A DNA stretch of 44,132 bases from Alphaproteobacteria bacterium (GTDB taxonomy: Bacteria; Pseudomonadota; Alphaproteobacteria; Rhizobiales; JAKIUO01): assembly GCA_024279115.1 (NCBI GenBank), contig JAJRRW010000030.1, positions 1-44,132 on the forward strand. Direction: 5' to 3'. Every line of letters begins with the position of its first letter. Position 1 is the stretch's first letter. Below, piece by piece: positions 25,435 to 34,918 of the stretch. The position numbers were made by a program, and so were the translations under genes. The notes under the pieces are model-generated. The model did not search any database and was not told where the DNA came from. It was given only the letters and a program-made list of their open reading frames with translations.

Positions 25435-27366
25435 CTAAGCCAGATCAAGATGGCTGCCGGTTTCGTTCATTTGGCGGCCAAGAGCCCCAAACACGGTACG
25501 GATAACCGCCTCTACATCAAGTCCGGCTTTTTGGTACATGATGTCAGGGGCATCATGATCAATAAACTCATCCGGGAGCGCCAATGGTCGCACTTTGAGG
25601 CCGCCGCTGCCCTTGGCATTGTCCAGCAGGCCGTCAAGAGCCAGAAAATTCAGCACCTGCGAGCCAAAACCACCGCTTGCCCCCTCTTCGAGGGTCAGCA
25701 ATACTTCGTGATGGCGCGCCAGTTGGGCAATCAGCTTGGTATCGAGAGGCTTGGCAAAACGGGCATCGACGACCGTTGTGGAAAGTCCAAATCCATCCAG
25801 TTTCGCCGCCGCCGCCAGCGCCACTTCAAGGCGGCCACCAAGGGACAGTAACGCCACCTTGCTGCCTTCCTTGCATACACGCCCCTTGCCAATGGTCAAG
25901 GCGTCGGGCTGATCCGGGATAACCAGACCATCGCCACTGCCGCGTGGATAGCGAAAGGCAATCGGCCCGGCGTCATGAGCAGCACTTGTCACCACCATAC
26001 GGGCCAGCTCCACCTCATCGCTGGCCGCCATCACCACCATATTTGGCAGATTGGACAAAAAAGCCAGATCAAAACTGCCCGCATGGGTTGGACCATCCGC
26101 CCCCACCAGTCCGGCGCGATCAATGGCAAAGCGCACGGGCAGATTCTGGATGGCCACATCATGCACCACCTGATCATAGGCGCGCTGTAAAAAGGTCGAA
26201 TAAATCGCGGCAAAAGGCTTTAACCCGTCGGCCGCCTGCCCCGCCGCAAAGGTCACGGCATGTTGCTCTGCGATGCCCACATCAAAGCACCGATCAGGGT
26301 ATTTTTCGGCAAAGCTCTTTAATCCTGTGCCATCTGGCATGGCGGCGGTAATCGCGGTGATGCGCTTGTCTTTGTCCGCTTCCTTGATCAGCTGATGGGC
26401 GAAAACGCTGGTATAGCTGCGCGCCGTTGATTTTTCCTGCAGGCCGGTCACCACATTAAAGCGGCTGACGCCATGAAACTTGTCGGCGCTTTTTTCGGCG
26501 TGCCCGTAGCCCTTGCCCTTTTGGGTGCGCACATGCAACAAGATCGGCCCCTGCTGCGCGTCTTTAATATTGCGCAAGACGGGCAATAAATGCTCGAAAT
26601 TATGACCATCAATCGGTCCGACATAGTAAAAACCAAGCTCTTCAAAAAAGGTGCCGCCAGCCCACAAGGTGCGCGTGTGCTCTTCCACCCGTCTGGCCCG
26701 CTCTTCCCATTTCTGGGGCAGGATTTTAGCCAGCTGCTTGGCAATATCGCGCAGATAAAGATAGGTACCGCCCGATGACAGGCGCGCAAAATAGGCCGCC
26801 ATGGCACCAACCGGTGGGGCAATCGACATATCATTGTCGTTGAGAATGACGATCATGCGGCTATCCATGGCCCCCGCATTATTCATGGCTTAATAGGCCA
26901 TGCCCGCACTCATGGCGCCATCGCCGATCACCGAGATGATTTTATTGGAGCCTCCCAACTGATCGCGGGCAACCGCCATGCCAAGCCCGGCTGAAATAGA
27001 GGTAGAGCTATGGCCAGCGCCAAACGGGTCATAGTCGCTCTCCTTGCGCTTGGTAAAGCCAGAAAGCCCGCCGCCCTGTCGCTGGGTGCGCATCTGGGCA
27101 CGCCGTCCCGTGAGAATTTTATGAGGATAGGTTTGATGCCCCACATCCCAGATCAACCGGTCCTTTGGGGTATCAAATATCTTGTGCAGAGCGATCGTCA
27201 GTTCCACAACGCCCAGCCCGGCGCCCAGATGCCCGCCGGTCAGCGAAACAATATCAATCATCTCGTCGCGCAACTCGCGCGCCAGTTGCGGCAATTGATC
27301 ATCTTTGAGATGGCGCAGCTGTTTGGGAGTATCGACCGTGTCCAGCAAGGGTGTCTTTGGTGGCAT
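25435..27366 (-). pseudogene. dxs: 1-deoxy-D-xylulose-5-phosphate synthase with an internal stop
   Basis: DXS condenses pyruvate and glyceraldehyde-3-phosphate with thiamine diphosphate, the first step of the MEP isoprenoid pathway. The first part ([40 protein letters not shown]) ends at a TAA at 26887-26889. The second part resumes at the next codon with [10 protein letters not shown] and runs to FGSQVLNFL and a TAG at 25435. Together they give about 643 codons, the normal size. Relatives read GMAYEAMNN, so the lost codon is almost surely GAA. The stop splits the thiamine-binding GDG..NN motif, so neither half could work alone. The start is ATG 27366; a TTG lies one codon earlier. Confidence 0.9.
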
Positions 27367-27719
27367 CAATGTTCCAACTCATAAATTTTACGCCAATTCA
27401 AAAGAGAGCTTTCGCGCCCCCTCATGACGTCTCGACCTGTCATCCAGCCTATACCCAACATGATGACGCCGTGAAGTCAAAATTATGCAATATATGAGCA
27501 AATCCAGTGGTTATTGGTCGCACAGGGCACAATTCGCGCCCGTTTTTGGCTCCGTTTCTTGGCAATTCGCGCCGACAACTTGCCTACTGATATTGCTTTG
27601 CTTCGTCGAGCTGGCCGCTCTCGCGCCCTCAAGCCGCAAAGTGGCAGGGCACCAAAAACAGGCTTGAGCATCGCGAAAGATTTATAGCCACCATCAAATA
27701 CCGTCTCGATATATCCTGC
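27367..27719. other. Intergenic stretch upstream of dxs
   Basis: About 350 bases between the dxs start and the element at 27720. Short open frames exist on both strands, but they have neither RBS nor recognisable sequence. The dxs promoter presumably lies near 27370-27480, and no clear -35/-10 pair stands out. I see nothing else. Confidence 0.5.
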
Positions 27720-27948
27720 CTAGTGGCCTGCCTCTCTTAAATTGATGGGTATCGCAATTTGCCCCCCCCCCTAAACCTAACCGCTTCCCGGGCTTGCCCC
27801 GGGATCCAGGGCAGCGGGTGGCAAACTATCGAAAGGGCAAGAAGCGTGGCCCCTGGACCCCGACTCTGCGTTTGCTCGCTGCAGCTCCCAAACTTGTCGC
27901 GGGAGCAAGTAGAAAACACCATTCAATTTAAGAGAGGCAAGCCACTAG
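27720..27948. mobile_element. MITE-like element with 29-30-bp terminal inverted repeats, abutting the ATPase gene
   Basis: The ends CTAGTGGCCTGCCTCTCTTA (starting 27720) and the reverse complement of 27919-27948 agree over about 29 bases with one substitution and a one-base gap. The interior holds the dispersed palindrome CTTCCCGGGCTTGCCCCGGG (27785 on) and a C-tract. No protein is encoded. The right terminal CTAG covers the stop codon of the minus-strand ATPase gene (27945-27947). Confidence 0.75.
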
Positions 27949-29423
27949 CGTCCACCAAATAATGACTTAACGACAATACGGCTGATCTGACGGGCGATCG
28001 AGCGCAAAAAGCTTTTGCCAAAGGCTTCCATGGGGCCTTGACGCCGCGAAGAGCGCCCGGCTGCCTTTTGAGCGGCTTTATCGGCGGCCAGCTTTTCGGC
28101 GGTTTCCGCTCGCAAGGCTTCGCGTTCGGCCCAACGTTTTTCGAGCATTTCATAGGCCGACTCGCGATCTATCGCTTCATCATAAAGCCCTGCCACCGGG
28201 CTTTTTGCCATCAAGGCTTCTCGCTCGCTGGCCTCCAAGGGGCCAAGACGCGAGGAGGGAGGACGGATCAAGGTGCGCTGCACAATTGATGGTTCGCCCT
28301 TTTTCATGAGGGTCGAGACCAGCGCCTCCCCCACTCCCAGTTGCATGATGACGTCTGCCGTATTGAGATCAGGGTTCTGGCGAAAAGTGCTGGCTGCGGC
28401 TCGCACTGCCTTTTGTTCGCGAGGTGTAAAGGCACGAAGCGCATGCTGGACGCGGTTGCCCAACTGGCTCGACACGCTATCTGGCACATCGAGGGGGTTT
28501 TGCGTCACAAAATAAACCCCAACGCCCTTGGAGCGAATGCGCCGCACCACCTGCTCGACCTTTTCCAGCAGCGCCTTTGGTGCTTCATCGAACAAAAGAT
28601 GTGCTTCATCAAAAAAGAACACCAGCTTTGGCTTGTCCGGATCGCCAACTTCGGGCATCTCGTCAAACAGCTCGGACAATAGCCACAGCAAGAATGTCGC
28701 GTAAAGACGCGGTGATTTCATCAGCTCGTCGGCCGCCAGCACATTGATAAAGCCCTGACCATCATAGGTGGTGCGCATGAATTCGCTGATCTGAAGCGCT
28801 GGCTCACCAAAAAATTCCTCGGCACCTTGTTCTTCCAGAACCAGCAAACGGCGCTGAATGGCCCCGACCGATGATTTGGAGACATTGCCATATTCGGCTG
28901 ACAGCTCCTTGGCGCGATTGGACACCTCAATCATCAACTTGCGCAGGTCTTTGAGATCGAGCAAAGGCAGCTTTTCATCCTCGGCAAGGCGAAAAGCAAT
29001 ATTGATCACCCCTTCCTGGGTATCATTAATATCGAGCAGACGAGACAGTAACAAAGGCCCCATTTCTTGCACAGTGGTGCGAATGGGATGACCTTTTTTA
29101 CCAAACAGGTCCCAAAAAACCGTTGGATAGGCGCGGTATTTATAGTCATCAAAGCCGATTTTTTCAGCCCGCCCTTCCAAAAAATCTTTGGTGACGCCGC
29201 TTGCGCCAATGCCGGACAGATCGCCCTTCACATCGGCGCAAAAAACCGGCACTCCGGCTTCTGAAAACCCTTCCGCGAGAATTTGCAGCGACACGGTTTT
29301 ACCGGTGCCCGTCGCTCCGGTGATCAGTCCGTGCCGGTTGGCAAGTTTTAACAAAAGCTGCTCTTTTTGCGGCTCAGTATCAATATTGCTGGTTCCAATA
29401 TAGATTGTTTCGTCGATGCTCAT
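27945..29423 (-). CDS. HerA-like DUF853 ATPase
   Basis: This 492-residue P-loop ATPase belongs to the HerA/FtsK superfamily, DUF853 branch. The N-terminus has IYIGTSNIDTEPQKEQLLL, followed by Walker A GATGTGKT at residues 36-43 and CADVKGDLSGI. Walker B FFFDEAHLLFDEAP is near residue 265, with a sensor region (GVYFVTQNPLDVPDSV) after it. The tail is basic and Arg/Lys/Ala-rich and ends SLFGGR. Members are proposed DNA translocases or helicases, and the cellular role is not established. ATG 29423 has AAGGAGC nine bases upstream. The TAG stop lies within the terminal repeat of the adjacent small element, so the native C-terminus may have been longer. Confidence 0.92.
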   Translation of the reverse strand: MSIDETIYIGTSNIDTEPQKEQLLLKLANRHGLITGATGTGKTVSLQILAEGFSEAGVPVFCADVKGDLSGIGASGVTKDFLEGRAEKIGFDDYKYRAYPTVFWDLFGKKGHPIRTTVQEMGPLLLSRLLDINDTQEGVINIAFRLAEDEKLPLLDLKDLRKLMIEVSNRAKELSAEYGNVSKSSVGAIQRRLLVLEEQGAEEFFGEPALQISEFMRTTYDGQGFINVLAADELMKSPRLYATFLLWLLSELFDEMPEVGDPDKPKLVFFFDEAHLLFDEAPKALLEKVEQVVRRIRSKGVGVYFVTQNPLDVPDSVSSQLGNRVQHALRAFTPREQKAVRAAASTFRQNPDLNTADVIMQLGVGEALVSTLMKKGEPSIVQRTLIRPPSSRLGPLEASEREALMAKSPVAGLYDEAIDRESAYEMLEKRWAEREALRAETAEKLAADKAAQKAAGRSSRRQGPMEAFGKSFLRSIARQISRIVVKSLFGGR

Positions 29424-29744
29424 CGCGAACAGCTCCTTGTTTTGCTTGCTCAAATTCAATTTTCAGGTGCGCCCGGCTGGTGATCAACAATGAAAACGCC
29501 AGGCACAAAGAATCGTATTGGATCGACTTTAGGAGAATTTATAGCATTATCAATGCTCTTTGTAGGGGAGAATTGTGAACATCAAGCAAGAAACCCCGCG
29601 CACAGATCGGTCAAAAGCGACGCCTTTGCCGCAATCTACCCCCCTTGCCACAACCCCATCGGGCTTTTATATGGAGTGTGCAGCCAATCTTTGATCTATT
29701 ATATTTTAGCCAACCAACCCTTACCCCCTTACAGGAGACAATAA

Positions 29745-30158
29745 ATGGAAGAACTTATTCAACGTATCGTAACAAGTGTCGGCATTGACGAAGGCCTAGC
29801 CAAGACCGCTGTCGGCATCATCCTCAACATGTTCCAAAAAGAAGGGGACGCCGGAGCGGTCGCCTCTTTGATGAACGCCATGCCAGGCGCGGGCGATCTG
29901 GCCAGCGCTGCTGCCAGCGCCACAAGCGATGGCGACAGTGGTGGCGGATTGGGCGGCCTGATGGGCGCCGCGGCCAGTATGCTGGGTGGCGATAGCCCCG
30001 TGATGGGCATGGTCGGCGATCTGACCGGCGCTGGCCTCTCGATCGATCAGGCCAAAGGCGTTGGCAATGAATTGATGGAGTTTGCCACCGAAAAAGCTGG
30101 CGGCGATGTCATCGCGCAGATCGCTGGCTCCATTCCCGGCCTCGACCAGCTTTTGTAA
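29745..30158 (+). CDS. Small Gly/Ala-rich protein, DUF2267/DUF2780-like
   Basis: This 137-residue protein has a helical N-terminus (IQRIVTSVGIDEGLAKTAVGIILNMFQKEG), a Gly/Ala/Ser-rich middle (GGGLGGLMGAAASMLGG) and a helical C-terminus ending GSIPGLDQLL. It has neither signal peptide nor membrane helix. The pattern of AVASLMNAMPG plus PGLDQLL is reminiscent of the DUF2780/DUF2267 proteins of unknown function. AGGAG lies well placed before the ATG. A 9-bp hairpin (30183-30191 / 30204-30212) follows the stop and may end the transcript. Confidence 0.8.
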   Translation: MEELIQRIVTSVGIDEGLAKTAVGIILNMFQKEGDAGAVASLMNAMPGAGDLASAAASATSDGDSGGGLGGLMGAAASMLGGDSPVMGMVGDLTGAGLSIDQAKGVGNELMEFATEKAGGDVIAQIAGSIPGLDQLL

Positions 30159-30182
30159 AAAAGCGGCACCCAACAGACCAAT

Positions 30183-30212
30183 GCACAAAGGGGCGACATA
30201 GCTCCTTTGTGC
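30183..30212 (+). terminator. Possible terminator hairpin
   Basis: GCACAAAGG pairs perfectly with CCTTTGTGC around a 12-base loop. The T-run after it is weak, so termination is uncertain. Confidence 0.45.
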
Positions 30213-30241
30213 CAATGTTATTTAGGGGAGCGCTTAATAAA

Positions 30242-30907
30242 ATGAATTTGAAGACCGATGGTGCTGAGCGCTTCCCTTTGGCCCTTAGAGGGCAGGAACT
30301 CTCATTGCTGCATTCCTTGGCCTTGCGCTTCTCAAGGCTTTCTGCGGGGTTGCGCCTGGCTCACGACGATGATCTGTCACACATTCTTGCCCCAGATGGA
30401 GCAATGCAAAAAATTGCAGAAGGTTTTCTCGGAAACAAAGCTCAGCCAGTCAGAGCTATTTTATTCGATAAAACCCCCAGTTCCAATTGGGCTCTTGGCT
30501 GGCATCAAGACCGCACAATCGCAGTCCGCAAGAAAACAGCATTACCAAATTTTGGACCTTGGTCAGTCAAGTCCGGGATAGACCATGTCGAGCCCCCCTT
30601 TCAATTCATCGAGAAAATGGTGACTTTACGCGCTCATCTTGACGCCTGTGACACCAATAACGCTCCTTTGTTGATCCTGCCCGGATCTCATCAACTCGGG
30701 CGCATCCCTGTTGAAGAAATAAGCGATCTTGTCATACACCACCAAATCCGCGCTTGCCTGGCAAACGCAGGAGACATATGGGCCTACGCGACGTCAATTA
30801 TCCATGCTTCAAAAGCAGCAGAACATCCGACACACCGCCGCGTCTTGCAAGTTGATTATTCAGTTCAAAAACTTCCAGACGGACTGGAATGGTTTGGTGT
30901 CAGATAA
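30242..30907 (+). CDS. Phytanoyl-CoA dioxygenase (PhyH) family protein
   Basis: This protein of about 221 residues belongs to the Fe(II)/2-oxoglutarate-dependent PhyH-like group. The metal ligands H88 and D90 are in LGWHQDRTI, and the distal His is in SIIHASKAAEHPTHRR, whose Arg would bind 2-oxoglutarate. A long acidic insert (GIDHVEPPFQFIEKMV) sits between. The oxidised substrate is unknown. The ATG at 30242 is preferred; an earlier GTG at 30209 overlaps the hairpin region and has no RBS. The next gene converges from the right 20 bases away. Confidence 0.85.
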   Translation: MNLKTDGAERFPLALRGQELSLLHSLALRFSRLSAGLRLAHDDDLSHILAPDGAMQKIAEGFLGNKAQPVRAILFDKTPSSNWALGWHQDRTIAVRKKTALPNFGPWSVKSGIDHVEPPFQFIEKMVTLRAHLDACDTNNAPLLILPGSHQLGRIPVEEISDLVIHHQIRACLANAGDIWAYATSIIHASKAAEHPTHRRVLQVDYSVQKLPDGLEWFGVR

Positions 30908-30927
30908 CCGATTGAGACAAACAAGCG

Positions 30928-31485
30928 TCAGGCCGCTTTCCACTTGATCGAGCAACCCATGGAGGGGATTTGCTCGATTGGACCCTTGCCAGTTTTGGCC
31001 ACTTCGCTCATGGCCTCAAACAAATCGCGCTTGGCATCTGGTACCGCCTCCTTGCGGCTGGCATCAAGGCGGCCGCGATATTGCAGGCCCAAATTCTTGT
31101 CGAAGCCGAAAAAATCCGGGGTGCAAACGGCGTTGTAAGCCTTGGCGATGGCCTGATTTTCATCGTGCAGATACGGAAAATTGAAGCCGTGTTGCTTCGC
31201 GAACACAGCCATATTTTCAAAACTGTCGGCGGGATAATCATTGGCGTCATTGGCGCAAATGGCCACCGTATTGATGCCCAATGCGTAAAGCTCATTCGCA
31301 TCCCTGACAATCCGCTCAATCACCGATTTCACATAGGGACAATGATTGCAGATGAACATGATCAGCAAGCCGTTCTCTCCCTTAAGCTCTTCCAGGGTAT
31401 AGGTTTTTCCATCTGTTGCTGGCAGTGAAAATTCCGGCGCACTCCAGCCAAAATCACAAATCGGGGTCTCTACAGCCATAGTCAT
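30928..31485 (-). CDS. Thioredoxin-fold peroxiredoxin-like protein
   Basis: This 185-residue AhpC/TSA-type protein begins APEFSLPATDGKTYTLEELKG and has a redox pair C-x2-C in MFICNHCPYV (residues 46-49). It continues with the thioredoxin-fold features AICANDANDYP and FNFPYLHDE. The C-terminal GRLDASRKE and IPSMGCSIKWK match the common bacterial thioredoxin-family proteins of unknown partner. It probably acts in the cytoplasm, since no signal peptide precedes it. AAGGA lies well placed before the ATG at 31485; the longer open frame to 31626 is unsupported. Confidence 0.9.
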   Translation of the reverse strand: MTMAVETPICDFGWSAPEFSLPATDGKTYTLEELKGENGLLIMFICNHCPYVKSVIERIVRDANELYALGINTVAICANDANDYPADSFENMAVFAKQHGFNFPYLHDENQAIAKAYNAVCTPDFFGFDKNLGLQYRGRLDASRKEAVPDAKRDLFEAMSEVAKTGKGPIEQIPSMGCSIKWKAA

Positions 31486-32492
31486 ATATTCCTTGCGGCA
31501 GTTTATTGTTTGCGTAAGCGCTTTGTTGCCCAAGCCAAAAGCTTGCGCCAGCAATGCCAGTTGTGGCGCGCCAAAAACTATGATTATCGCCTCAGGCCCC
31601 TTGTTGCAAGGCGGTTTGTTATCCACGCCACACCATTAATCGTCATATTTTAGTTGACGACCCATAGTTATGCCCCTACAATTTAAGTATAGATGAAAAG
31701 GAGGTTACGATAATGACTCCGCCTGATAGTATTGGGCCGCACTCTGAATAGTATTAATATACTGACGGCTTGTGCGGCTTTCACGAACCACATAAATATA
31801 CACAAAACTTACGATCATTCACGACAAGAAGTCTGTGATGCCGGGTACGGCTTACTCTTTACCTGCGTACTATTTACAGCGCTTCTCTTGTGAACATCGC
31901 ATATATCTCCAATTAAATTGGAGAAGGTCAAACAGGCAGATAAGTCGAGAGCGATTTGTTCAGCCTTATGGTGAAGTGGAATTTGTGCGTTATTGAACGC
32001 TGATCTGGATTAGAGACCCGGCGTTTTGTATCAAGCAAAAAGTGGAATTGAGTATCGCTTTGCACGCGTCTCTTGTAGGGAAACCCCGCAAAATGGCGTT
32101 GGCGAATTGATCATGAAAACTATTCCACAGAACACGCTGTATGCGCTCATCCATGCGAGCAAAAACGCGCAACACACGAACCGTAAGATCTGTAAAAACA
32201 CTCTGAACGCTGCATACTAAAACAAGACCTATTCGGGAAACCGATCAAGCCCTTGTCTGGTGTAAAAAACCAGCCAGGGGTTTGCATTTGCCATAAGCAC
32301 CAAAAGACAATGCGGTTTGAGGGCTATCCCTTGTTGCAGCTCCAAAGCTGGAGCCGGGCCGGGGCATCGCACACTTGCGCGGTCAAAATGGTTGACTATG
32401 GGAGCACAGAGCTCTGAATATATTGATTTTTCCTACCGCCAAAATGGAGCAAAAATGTCAGCTGGAATGATTGCGGGTGAACGCAAAACGCT
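31486..32492. other. One-kilobase gene-poor region with hairpins
   Basis: No convincing gene. A perfect Shine-Dalgarno (AAAAGGAGGT) is followed by a 12-codon frame at 31713. GCCGCAC (from 31736) can pair with GTGCGGC (from 31773), enclosing an AGTAT/ATACT hairpin. TCTCCAAT-TAA-ATTGGAGA at 31906-31924 is a perfect inverted repeat. CTGGT/ACCAG forms a small hairpin near 32258. The stretch may hold a small RNA, a leader peptide or a decayed gene. Confidence 0.5.
31713..31751 (+). CDS. Possible 12-residue peptide behind a perfect Shine-Dalgarno
   Basis: AAGGAGGT ends six bases before ATG, an ideal arrangement and the strongest RBS I noticed in the window. The frame reads MTPPDSIGPHSE and then TAG. 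The hairpin around 31736-31779 begins inside the end of this frame, an arrangement known from attenuators. No gene follows closely on the plus strand, so the role is unclear and it may be a remnant. Confidence 0.25.
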   Translation: MTPPDSIGPHSE

Positions 32493-33443
32493 CTAGCTGC
32501 CACCAAATGCGTCCTTCAGCCAGCTTGCATTGCTGGCCGCTGATTGGCCCGATGTTGATGTAGCAGGCGCGGTTGCCGCCGAACGATAGGTTTCGGCGGC
32601 CTGCTTGTGCCGCTGCGTGGCGCTGGCCGGTGCCGCAGCGCTTTCACTCTTAGCCCCTACCCCAGAACGAGCACTCGCGCGAGCATCACGCACTTTGCCA
32701 GTATCTCCCCAGACACCAATGCTTCCTGGCCCACCAGAGCCATAGCTTGCGCCCCCAAAATCCTCACTTAACGATCCCATAATACCAAAATCGAAGGCCC
32801 CGAACTGGGTCTGCCTCACCCCGGCGCTACTATTCCCAGTATGGCTTTTGATCAAAATACTATGCACCTCTGAAAGAGACCGCGACTTCCCGTCACTATA
32901 AAAAATGGATTTGTTTGCCCTTGCAGCGCTTGGGAAATGCCGACTGGCGGGACTATCGGGCTGGCGCTCGGCAAGATTGATCATTTTTGCGGCACTGCCT
33001 GGCCCCAGAAAATGCGCGAGATAAAGCTCGCCATCTGAGGGCGTGCGACCAATACGGCCTCGCACATAGCGTTCATTATGTTCGGTGTAAGCGGCGGCAA
33101 CCAGCGCTGATGTTTCCGCATCATGACGCATATTAAGAATTTCTCGCCGCTGCCCCTTGTTGGGGACGTAATATTTCCCCGAGCTGGAGCGGCGGATATT
33201 TTTGGCCATATCGGCAAGACCCAACCGGTCGCCATCTTCCTTGACGACCTTTAGCCATGTGCCTTCGATAAACTGGAACAGACCAGCGGCCGAAGAGGAC
33301 GAAGATTTTGCATTGGTCCGAAAGCTGCTTTCGCGCTGAGCCGTATTGACCAGATAGTCAAAGCTCGCGCCAGTACGCTGACTGGCAACGGTAATTGCAT
33401 TTTGCACCTTAACAGGGATCGACGACGTTCTTTGGATGGGCAT
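32493..33443 (-). CDS. Lytic transglycosylase-like (SLT domain) protein without signal peptide
   Basis: This is a 316-residue protein. Residues 10-150 form a lysozyme-like SLT domain: the catalytic Glu is E38 in AQRESSF, followed by SSSAAGLFQFIEGTWL and the conserved later block AAAYTEHNERYV and LYLAHFLGPGSAAKM. These enzymes cleave peptidoglycan between MurNAc and GlcNAc. There is no signal peptide at the N-terminus (MPIQRTSSIPVKVQNAITVA), so export would need another route. The C-terminal 150 residues are low complexity (Ser, Ala, Gly) and probably disordered. GGAG precedes the ATG. Confidence 0.87.
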   Translation of the reverse strand: MPIQRTSSIPVKVQNAITVASQRTGASFDYLVNTAQRESSFRTNAKSSSSSAAGLFQFIEGTWLKVVKEDGDRLGLADMAKNIRRSSSGKYYVPNKGQRREILNMRHDAETSALVAAAYTEHNERYVRGRIGRTPSDGELYLAHFLGPGSAAKMINLAERQPDSPASRHFPSAARANKSIFYSDGKSRSLSEVHSILIKSHTGNSSAGVRQTQFGAFDFGIMGSLSEDFGGASYGSGGPGSIGVWGDTGKVRDARASARSGVGAKSESAAAPASATQRHKQAAETYRSAATAPATSTSGQSAASNASWLKDAFGGS

Positions 33444-33592
33444 ACCAACTCCAAGCGAGGTTTAAACAAGTTCGAGACCAATTCAAAACAACGCCGGAAA
33501 CCAATTTCCTTACCTGATAAATATAATGAATGAAATCTTAACAATAGGTTGATGAATGGATAACAATCACCGATTTATTCCGCGCTCGTCCT

Positions 33593-34192
33593 TTATGAGG
33601 GACTATCCGTGTTGGCAAGCGCTCCAGCAACCGTGTAATCGAAATATCCCAAACGCCCCAGCGCCTTCACCATATCAGCGCTATAGCGCCCGTCTTTTAG
33701 CACCTTGTCATCAATAAAAACCCCAACGACTTCCCCGATCACCATCAAATAGGGGTCGGCCTGCGCGTCAGATGCGGGCAGTTCAACGGTCTGGTGATAC
33801 CGACATTCCAGAGCTGCTGGAGATTTTGCGACGCGCGGCGGCTTGACGAATTGCGAGGGCTTCGACTTGAGCTTGGCCATTTGCATCTCATCGACATGGG
33901 CGGCAACAGAGGCGCCGGTTTTATTGACCTCATCAAACAGCTGCAATGTGGCGACCGAGCAAACAAACTCGCCCTCGCGCTCGGCATTGCGCAAGCTGTC
34001 CTTGCGGCCATGCGATGAAAACATCACATAATGGGGACGATACGAGACCAGGTTAAAAAAGCTGTAGGGCGCAAGATTGACGCCCCCATGCTCGTTAAGG
34101 GTCGAAATCCAGCCGATCGGCCTTGGTGCCACGATGGCTTTCATGGGATCATATTGCAGCCCATGATCATTTTTTCTGGCATCATAATACAT
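33593..34192 (-). CDS. Flavin reductase-like (FMN-binding) family protein
   Basis: This 199-residue protein shows the flavin-reductase-like fold: PMKAIVAPRPIGWISTLNE near the N-terminus binds FMN, followed by NLAPYSFFNLVSYRPHYVMFSSHGRKDSLRN and EFVCSVATLQLFDEVN. The C-terminal VIGEVVGVFIDD and GRLGYFDYTV complete the barrel. Relatives are NAD(P)H:flavin oxidoreductases or flavin partners of monooxygenases. It lies 26 bases downstream of a nitroreductase in the same direction, so the two are probably co-transcribed flavin enzymes. Confidence 0.9.
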   Translation of the reverse strand: MYYDARKNDHGLQYDPMKAIVAPRPIGWISTLNEHGGVNLAPYSFFNLVSYRPHYVMFSSHGRKDSLRNAEREGEFVCSVATLQLFDEVNKTGASVAAHVDEMQMAKLKSKPSQFVKPPRVAKSPAALECRYHQTVELPASDAQADPYLMVIGEVVGVFIDDKVLKDGRYSADMVKALGRLGYFDYTVAGALANTDSPS

Positions 34193-34218
34193 TGGTTCGC
34201 TCCAGACGGACAGCTTGT

Positions 34219-34785
34219 CTAATTTTTCCAGTAGCTCATAAGCTCTTGTGGTTCAACCCTTGGACGCTCTTTGGGTACGATGGCCGGTGTGCCAATATAG
34301 GGGAAACCGGCAACTGATTGTGTTTTTTCAAGGCGCAGCAGCTTGGCAACCTGTTGGTCATAAGCAATCCACTCGGTGATCCATTGGCCGCCAAACCCAA
34401 GCGCCCTGGCGGCATGCAAGATGTTCTGGCACGACGCCCCGGCAGACAATAGCTGCTCGCTGACAGGAACTTTTTCGCTTTCAACGGGACTGGAGATGAC
34501 GGCAATCACCAGCGGCGCCCGCATAAAACGATTGCGCTCATTTTCCAGATGGCGCGGCAGACACTCGTCTCCATGGGTTTGCTCATAAATATCGGCTATG
34601 GCGCGGCCAAAATCAGCCCGCGCATCTTTGGTGAAAACCAAAAATCGCCATGGTGTCAATGCCTTATGGTCTGGCACCCGAATAGCAGCGCGAATCAATT
34701 CGGTGATTTGCGCGCTGTCAGGCCCCGGCTCTCGAAGCTGTGAGGCCACAACCGAGCGGCGCTTCAATAGAAATTGAAGAGGCAT
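34219..34785 (-). CDS. Nitroreductase family protein
   Basis: This 188-residue FMN-dependent nitroreductase of the YdjA-like type opens with LLKRRSVVASQL (FMN contact). Then come RVPDHKALTPWRFLVF, SAGASCQNILHAARALGFGGQWITEW (the characteristic central helix) and GTPAIVPKERPRV. Such proteins reduce nitro groups or quinone-like acceptors with NAD(P)H. It is short, as in the minimal YdjA group. The gene is first in a two-gene unit with the flavin reductase-like gene. The region to the right leads, divergently, into the first vWA gene. Confidence 0.92.
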   Translation of the reverse strand: MPLQFLLKRRSVVASQLREPGPDSAQITELIRAAIRVPDHKALTPWRFLVFTKDARADFGRAIADIYEQTHGDECLPRHLENERNRFMRAPLVIAVISSPVESEKVPVSEQLLSAGASCQNILHAARALGFGGQWITEWIAYDQQVAKLLRLEKTQSVAGFPYIGTPAIVPKERPRVEPQELMSYWKN

Positions 34786-34918
34786 AATTTTACCAACCTT
34801 CCCCTGTATTCTTTGTCATATCTGACCACATATAGGGCAGTTGGCACGAGGTTGCGATATTTTCTTGAGACTTGCCCGCCCTAACTTGATAGATTGTCGC
34901 GGGTAGCATCTAATTGAA

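Noticed and set aside
27483-27671. Short open frames on both strands upstream of dxs
   Set aside because: No RBS, odd composition, and each mirrors the other; treated as non-coding.
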